Below, piece by piece: positions 7,514-12,117 of a stretch of 12,117 nucleotides of DNA (position 1 is the stretch's first letter; each line of letters opens with the position of its first letter). This stretch comes from Hydrogenovibrio sp. UBA654 (GTDB taxonomy: Bacteria > Pseudomonadota > Gammaproteobacteria > Thiomicrospirales > Thiomicrospiraceae): contig DBOE01000051.1 in the NCBI GenBank assembly GCA_002299585.1, positions 1-12,117 of the forward strand, in the 5' to 3' direction. Below the pieces are notes generated by a model, which had not been told where the DNA came from, searched no databases, and saw nothing but the letters and a program-made list of their open reading frames with translations. The position numbers and the translations under genes are program-made.

Positions 7514-8977
7514 ATGAAAAATAGAGTTGATTTTTTAGCGGAAATAGAGGGTTTTGCGGCTGAACAACGGGCATTAATTGAAGCGGAGGTGTCGGGTTTT
7601 GATACAGACCAAATGGCTCAAGAGCAACGCATTAAGGTTTGTTTTTATGATTTTGAGTTGTTTTGCCGTACTTATTTTCCTCATTATATCAAACATAAGG
7701 ATAAGTCTGAATTTCATGCTTGGGCGTTTGAGCATTTACCCAGAATAATTGCAGAGTCGAAAGGAATTAAACAGGCGATAGCCGCTCCTCGTGGTGAAGA
7801 TAAATCTACGATTGTGACGCCGTTATTTAGCCTTTGGTGCATTATCACTGCGCGCAAACATATGATTGTGATTGTAATGGATACGTTTGAACAGTCTGTT
7901 GAAATGCTAGAAGTCATTAAGGTTGAATTAACTGACAACCCACGATTACGCCAAGATTACCCTGATATTGCTATGCAAGGTCGGGTTTGGCAAGTGGGTA
8001 TTATCTTGACTGCTAACAATATAAAAATTAAAGTCGCTGGCTCTGGTAAAAAACTCCGTGGGGCTAGACATGGTGCTTATCGACCAGATTTGTTGCTATT
8101 GGATGATTTAGAAAATGATGATAATGTTCGTTCGCCAGAGCAACGAGATAAATTAGTGAAGTGGTTAAATAAGGCGGCTTTGAAGCTAGGCTCTCCTGAT
8201 GGTTCGATGGATGTTTTTTTATGTGGGTACTATCCTGCATTACGATAGCGTTTTAAACCGTACTTTGAAAAAACCTACTTGGCGTTCTGTTAAATTTAAG
8301 GCAATCATTCGCTACCCTGACCGCATGGATTTGTGGGACAAGTGGGAGGAGTTTTTATTAAATGATTCTGAAATGCAAAATGACCCTACCAATGTGGAGG
8401 AAAGTTGGTTTCAGGATATTAAATTTTGGAGCGAAAGAAAACCTAATCTTGTTTTTTTGGGGCTATTGATCCTTCTTTAGGAAAACGCAATAAAAACCGT
8501 GATCCTTCGGCAATATTAATCGGCGGTTTAGACCGAGAGACTGGTATTTTATATGTGTTTGAAGCCGAAATAGCTAAACGCTTACCCGACTTAATTATTG
8601 AGCGTTCTATCCAGCTTCAAAAGCAATACAACTGCGTGGCGTGGGCAGTTGAGACGGTTCAGTTTCAGGAGTTTATGTACACTGAATTGTTAAAGAGATC
8701 AGCGCAGCGTAATGTTTCTTTTCCTGCTATTCCTGTTAAACCGACAACTGATAAGGATTTGCGGATTCAATCACTTTCACCGCAGGTAAACAATGGCTTT
8801 ATTCGCTTACACAATTCGCAAGGGGTGTTAATTGAGCAATTAACTCATTATCCAGAGGCGGATCACGACGATGGCCCAGACGCATTAGAAATGCTTTGGC
8901 AGATAGCAAAAACTTATTCTGCACCTTATGAATACATGGGTGCTGATGATTTAGACGATGAAGATGAGGATTATTGA
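7514..8977 (+). pseudogene. Mu-like phage terminase large subunit with two frameshifts
   Basis: Three segments join to about 487 residues, a normal length for the packaging motor that cuts and translocates phage DNA. The ATPase part has APRGEDKST (91-99) as Walker A and PDLLLLDDLE (191-200) as Walker B. The nuclease part has FFGAIDPSLGKRNKNRD, then CVAWAVETVQFQEFM, and HDDGPDALEML near the end with the last acidic residues. The frame is lost at a T7 run (8214-8220), where one T too many moves it to the frame used until about 8457. At a second T7 run (8452-8458) one T too few returns it to the starting frame. The start is ATG at 7514 with no ribosome binding site; an in-frame stop lies at 7499-7501. 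Both lesions are in homopolymers, so read error cannot be excluded. Confidence 0.85.
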
Positions 8978-8978
8978 T

Positions 8979-10529
8979 ATGGCGTGGTTTGAGGCTTTAA
9001 AAAACAAATTGAAAAAGGAAGTTCCTGAACAACAATCAGCTAGTTCTTCGCAAGGTTCTGCTGAAATGAAGTTGATTGAGATGATTAGTCCTTCTACGCT
9101 AGCTCAGCGATTGAAAAAAGCGGAGGGCGGTGATATTTTTGAACAGCAATCTTTGTTTAATATGATGGAGCAAAAAGATGCTCATTTATTTGCGGAACTT
9201 TCAAAAAGAAGACGGGCATTATTGGCGTTAGATTGGCGACTTGTTCCCCCTGAAAATGCGACTGATAGCGAAATTAAACAGACTGAACAAGCTCAAGATT
9301 TGATTAAATCTATCTCTAAATTTGATGAGGCTTTATTTAATATATCCGATGGAATCGGCAAAGGATTTTCTTACTCGTCGATTAAATGGGGCTTGGTTGA
9401 TTCTAAAAATGTAATCGAGGCGTTAACCTTTACGAGCCAAACACAATTTGTTTTGGATGAAAAAAAAGAAACCTTACGATTACGCAATGACTTTAAGCTT
9501 GATGGTGATGAGTTGATTCAATATGGCTGGGTTAAACATCATCATGTAGCGTTATCGGGTAATATTGCTACTTCTTCTTTATTTAGAACGCTTGCGTGGA
9601 TTTTTGTTTTTAAACATTATTCAATTCGTGATTTGGCGGCGTTTTTAGAGGTTTATGGCATGCCTATCCGTGTAGGTACTTATCGTGGCAACCCTACGCG
9701 AAAAGAGAAATTAACGCTTTTAAAAGCAGTACGAAATTTGGGTCATGATGCCTTTGGTATTAAACCTGACAGTATGGATATTGATTTTAAAGAAGCTGGT
9801 AAGGGTCGTTCTGCTGACTTTATCGGATCTATTGAATATTGGGATAAAGCTTATTCTAAAGCCATATTAGGTGGCACTCTTACAACGCAAGCAGATGGTA
9901 AGTCTTCAACTAATGCACTTGGCACTATTCATAATGATGTTAGGCGTGAGGTTCTGGAAGCGGATGCGAAACAAATAGCTGCAACGATTACACAAGATAT
10001 TGTTAAGCCGCTAGAACTGTTTAATGGTTTGGCTAGCGGTGGTCGTGGTGCTACTTTTGAATTTGTTCTTATTGAAGAAATAGACCAGGTGCTTACTATT
10101 GAGATGCTAACTAAAAGTGTTGCTTTAGGTATGAAAATACCGCTAGATTGGGTTCATCAAAAAATGCAAATACCCGTCGCTAAAGATGATGAGGAGGTTA
10201 TTTCTTTACAATTAAATAATGAAATTGTGGCAACTAAAAAAGGTTGTGGTTGTTGCGGTACTGCAAGTTTAAAAAAAGAAAATAAGACATTAACCGCTTC
10301 TGAAATAATTGCTGATAAATTAACTGCCGAAACTCAACCAATGGTAGATGATTGGCTTGAATCGATTGAATTAATGTTAGATAAGGCGGAAAGCCTTGAT
10401 GAATTTAAAGAGATGATTTTGGCTGCTTATTCTTCTTTAGATAATGAGGAGATGGCTAAAAAAATAGCAGAGGGTTTAACTGTTTCAGAATTAGCTGGTT
10501 TTATTGATGCAGGGGCTGACAGTGAGTAG
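8979..10529 (+). CDS. Mu gp29-like portal protein (DUF935 family)
   Basis: The 516-residue product matches the Mu portal family: ELSKRRRALLALDWRL near the N-terminus, FSYSSIKWG, LAAFLEVYGMPIRVGTYRGN and the YWDKAYSKAILGGTLTTQ stretch that is typical of it. The portal forms the dodecameric ring through which DNA enters the head and on which terminase docks. I choose ATG at 8979, because GAGGA lies 8 bases upstream and it follows the terminase stop directly; the longer frame from 8958 would overlap terminase. A cluster of four cysteines (GCGCCG, about residue 422) is unusual for an intracellular virion protein. The reading frame is intact, in contrast to its two neighbours. The stop overlaps the start of the F gene. 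Confidence 0.92.
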   Translation: MAWFEALKNKLKKEVPEQQSASSSQGSAEMKLIEMISPSTLAQRLKKAEGGDIFEQQSLFNMMEQKDAHLFAELSKRRRALLALDWRLVPPENATDSEIKQTEQAQDLIKSISKFDEALFNISDGIGKGFSYSSIKWGLVDSKNVIEALTFTSQTQFVLDEKKETLRLRNDFKLDGDELIQYGWVKHHHVALSGNIATSSLFRTLAWIFVFKHYSIRDLAAFLEVYGMPIRVGTYRGNPTRKEKLTLLKAVRNLGHDAFGIKPDSMDIDFKEAGKGRSADFIGSIEYWDKAYSKAILGGTLTTQADGKSSTNALGTIHNDVRREVLEADAKQIAATITQDIVKPLELFNGLASGGRGATFEFVLIEEIDQVLTIEMLTKSVALGMKIPLDWVHQKMQIPVAKDDEEVISLQLNNEIVATKKGCGCCGTASLKKENKTLTASEIIADKLTAETQPMVDDWLESIELMLDKAESLDEFKEMILAAYSSLDNEEMAKKIAEGLTVSELAGFIDAGADSE

Positions 10530-11769
10530 TGCTTCTATCTTAAACGCTAGCTTTCACAAGCCTTTTCCTGAACAGGTTGAGTTCTTTCGCAACAAAATGA
10601 AAGACTTGGTACCAACTGATTTTTGGGATGATTTGAAAAAAAATCAACATGATCGTTCTTTTATGGTTGCAGGAGCTAAAAAGTCTGATTTATTGTCCGA
10701 TTTGGCTAATGCCGTCGATAGACATATAGCCGAAGGTAAAGGACTTGGTTCTTTTCGCAAAGAATTTAAAAGCATTGTGGCAAAAAATGGCTGGACTGGC
10801 TGGACGGGTGAAGATACTAAAGCAGGGCAAGCTTGACGTGCCAAAATAATCTATTCGACTAATTCTAAAACTGCCTACGCTGCTGGTCGATTAAAGCAAT
10901 TGCAAGAATCGCCTTTTTGGATTTATAGACATTCAGATTTATCATTAAATGCCAGACAAGTTCATAAAAGCTGGGATGGTTTAATTAAACCCAAAGACCA
11001 CCCATTTTGGCAAACACACTACCCCCCGCAAGGATTTGGTTGTAATTGCTATGTAATCGGCGCTAGCTCTGAAAGAATTACAGAAGTTATCGGCGGTAAT
11101 AAAAATACCAAACTAGCAGACGATTGGCAAAAAACAAACCCTGCAACAGGCACACCATTTGGCATAGATAAAGGTTGGGACTATCAAGTTGGAAAATCAA
11201 CATTACATCATTTTGATAAACACGCTAAAACACCTGATTGTGTCGGCTTTACGGCTTTAACAAAAACTGGAAATTGTTTGAAAGCACTAAGTGGTCAAAA
11301 AAAATGGAAGGACTACGGAAGACCAGATTTGCGTCATGTTGATGATAAATTTAAACTTGATGAACCTGAAATTTTAGTTCATGCTGAAAACAGACACGCG
11401 GCTTATTTATTGTTATCGACAACCTTAGGTGTCAGTAAAAAAGAACCTACGAAAGTTATTCAATCCCCTTTAGAACAAATAGTAATTCATGACTATTTAT
11501 TAGAACATATGATTGAAAAGGATAAAGATAAACGTGAAAGATATGCTAACTTCATTCTTCCGACTTTATTGGATCCCTATGAAATTTGGAACACTGAATA
11601 CGATGATACAACTAGACGCAGATATATTGGTTTATTCAAAGGTAAGCGTGATTTTTTTGTTTCTATTAGAGTGAATAAAGATGGCTCAATTTTCTGGAAT
11701 ATGATGCAAGCAACTCATAAAGATATGAATGGAAAAAGAGTGGGATTCCCCATTTTTACAAAAGATTAA
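10522..11769 (+). pseudogene. Mu gpF-like minor head protein with a C-terminal PBECR nuclease domain; nonsense at codon 105
   Basis: I choose GTG at 10522, since GTGAGTAG overlaps the portal stop and AGGGG lies 6 bases upstream. Codon 105 is TGA (10834-10836); the same frame resumes RAKIIYSTNSKTAYAAGR, and the family has Trp before this Arg, so TGG to TGA is the likely change. The Mu F core follows with DGLIKPKDHPFWQTHYPPQG and FGCNC. Restored length is 415 codons, more than needed for F alone. The extra part (about residues 309-401) has VIHDYLLEH, a run of basic residues, DPYEIW (351-356) and RRRYIGLF, the pattern of the PBECR2-type phage-fused nuclease domains of the Barnase-EndoU-ColicinE5/D-RelE group. 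If translated it might act as an RNase or toxin carried on the virion. Reinitiation at TTG 10900 is possible but poorly supported. Confidence 0.85.
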
Positions 11770-11773
11770 AAGA

Positions 11774-11868
11774 TGTGTGAAGGTTCCCGTTCTGTATTTG
11801 AAGTATCCAAACCAGAGCACTCCGCATTACTGTAACAGATACTTGTAGTAAGCATTGCCCTTCACACA
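11774..11868 (+). other. Structured intergenic segment between F and G
   Basis: Outer stem TGTGTGAAGG (11774-11783) pairs with CCTTCACACA (11859-11868), 10 bp. Inside it AAGTATC (11801-11807) pairs with GATACTT (11838-11844), 7 bp, leaving a 30-base apical part that contains CTGTAACAG. Nested stems of this size in the gap between two head genes are unusual, because Mu-type phages usually pack these genes tightly. A 20-codon frame from ATG 11773 to TAA (MCEGSRSVF..., ending HSALL) overlaps it but has a weak ribosome binding site. The opposite strand also reads with only one stop. It could be an RNA processing or translation-control structure for G, or a small palindromic insertion. I recognise no known RNA family. 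Confidence 0.5.
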
Positions 11869-11896
11869 ACTACATTATAACGCACAAGGATAGATT

Positions 11897-12117
11897 ATGG
11901 AAATTCGTATTGAAAAAGATGAAATAACCCCTGCTTTAAATAGACTACTTAAAGCAAGTAATAACTTATCTCCAGCATTTCGTGATATCGCTAATTCAAT
12001 GCTAGATTCAACTAAACAGCGCTTTGGCAAAGGTGAAGCACCTGATGGCACAAAGTGGGCTAAAAATTCAGCGGTAACAATTAAAAAGAAAAAATCAGAT
12101 AGACCATTAATTGATTC
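11897..12117 (+). CDS. Mu gpG-like virion morphogenesis (tail completion) protein, 5' part
   Basis: ATG at 11897 has AAGGA 6 bases upstream, and the frame is open to the window edge (73 codons shown). The sequence STKQRFGKGEAPDGTKW (38-54) is the family's signature RF...G..PDG..W. Phage Mu G acts in late head and tail completion. It directly follows F, as in Mu. The C-terminus lies beyond the window, so whether the gene is intact cannot be judged. Confidence 0.88.
   Translation, partial: MEIRIEKDEITPALNRLLKASNNLSPAFRDIANSMLDSTKQRFGKGEAPDGTKWAKNSAVTIKKKKSDRPLID

Noticed and set aside
8958..8978. Earlier portal start at 8958
   Set aside because: It would overlap terminase by 20 bases, while ATG 8979 has a well-spaced GAGGA and a typical family N-terminus.
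10834..10836. TGA read as Trp (alternative genetic code)
   Set aside because: TGA is used as the normal stop in terminase (8975-8977) and in the tail-fibre-assembly-like gene (6922-6924), and no other internal TGA at a Trp position was seen.
11855..11881. Promoter for G (TTGCCC, 15 bases, TATAAC)
   Set aside because: Poor -35 match and short spacing; it overlaps the right arm of the hairpin.
11774..11881. Integron attC site or tRNA in the F-G gap
   Set aside because: Core sites of the RYYYAAC/GTTRRRY type are not present at the ends, and no cloverleaf with anticodon and T arms can be drawn.
1..12117. CRISPR array, tRNA or rRNA genes
   Set aside because: No regularly spaced repeats and no conserved RNA gene sequences were found on either strand.

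Overview
The window is AT-rich chromosomal DNA, most likely from a gammaproteobacterium. ClpB, a Tpx of the E. coli type, a sigma-32-like promoter and Mu-type head genes all fit that. An unusual share of the genes is broken (nonsense codons, frameshifts, a 13-bp duplication, truncations). This fits a genome in decay, for instance a host-associated lineage, but that is inference.

Layout. (1) Bases 1-65 hold the 3' tail of an unrecognised plus-strand gene, followed by a strong terminator (133-175). (2) Bases 266-418 hold a probable remnant of an outer-membrane barrel protein. (3) Bases 533-4277 are a minus-strand host block: a sigma-32-type promoter, clpB, tpx, and a small membrane-protein gene frameshifted by a 13-bp tandem duplication, closed by a hairpin at 493-527. 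The Tpx lacks the usual resolving cysteine. (4) Bases 4306-6809 are a decayed restriction-modification operon on the minus strand: a 5'-truncated cytosine-C5 methyltransferase, a second methyltransferase with a nonsense codon just before motif X, and a frameshifted restriction-endonuclease fragment. (5) Bases 6781-6866 are an 86-bp near-perfect palindrome (34-bp arms), a MITE-like element lying exactly between the methyltransferase fragment and prophage DNA. (6) Bases 6836-12117 are Mu-like prophage DNA. On the minus strand there is a tail-fibre-assembly-like gene and a truncated small membrane gene. On the plus strand there are terminase large subunit (two compensating frameshifts), portal (intact), minor head protein F (nonsense codon; C-terminal PBECR-type nuclease domain), a structured intergenic segment, and the start of the G (virion morphogenesis) gene.

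How it fits together. The clpB-tpx block is ordinary stress-response machinery and looks functional. The two adjacent methyltransferases plus an endonuclease are the arrangement expected for a Type II system with an asymmetric target, where each enzyme protects one strand; all three parts are now broken. The prophage keeps the Mu order terminase-portal-F-G, but with lesions in terminase and F it is unlikely to make particles. The best leads for something less ordinary are the palindromic junction element, the structured segment between F and G, the nuclease domain fused to F, and the Tpx with an altered redox centre.
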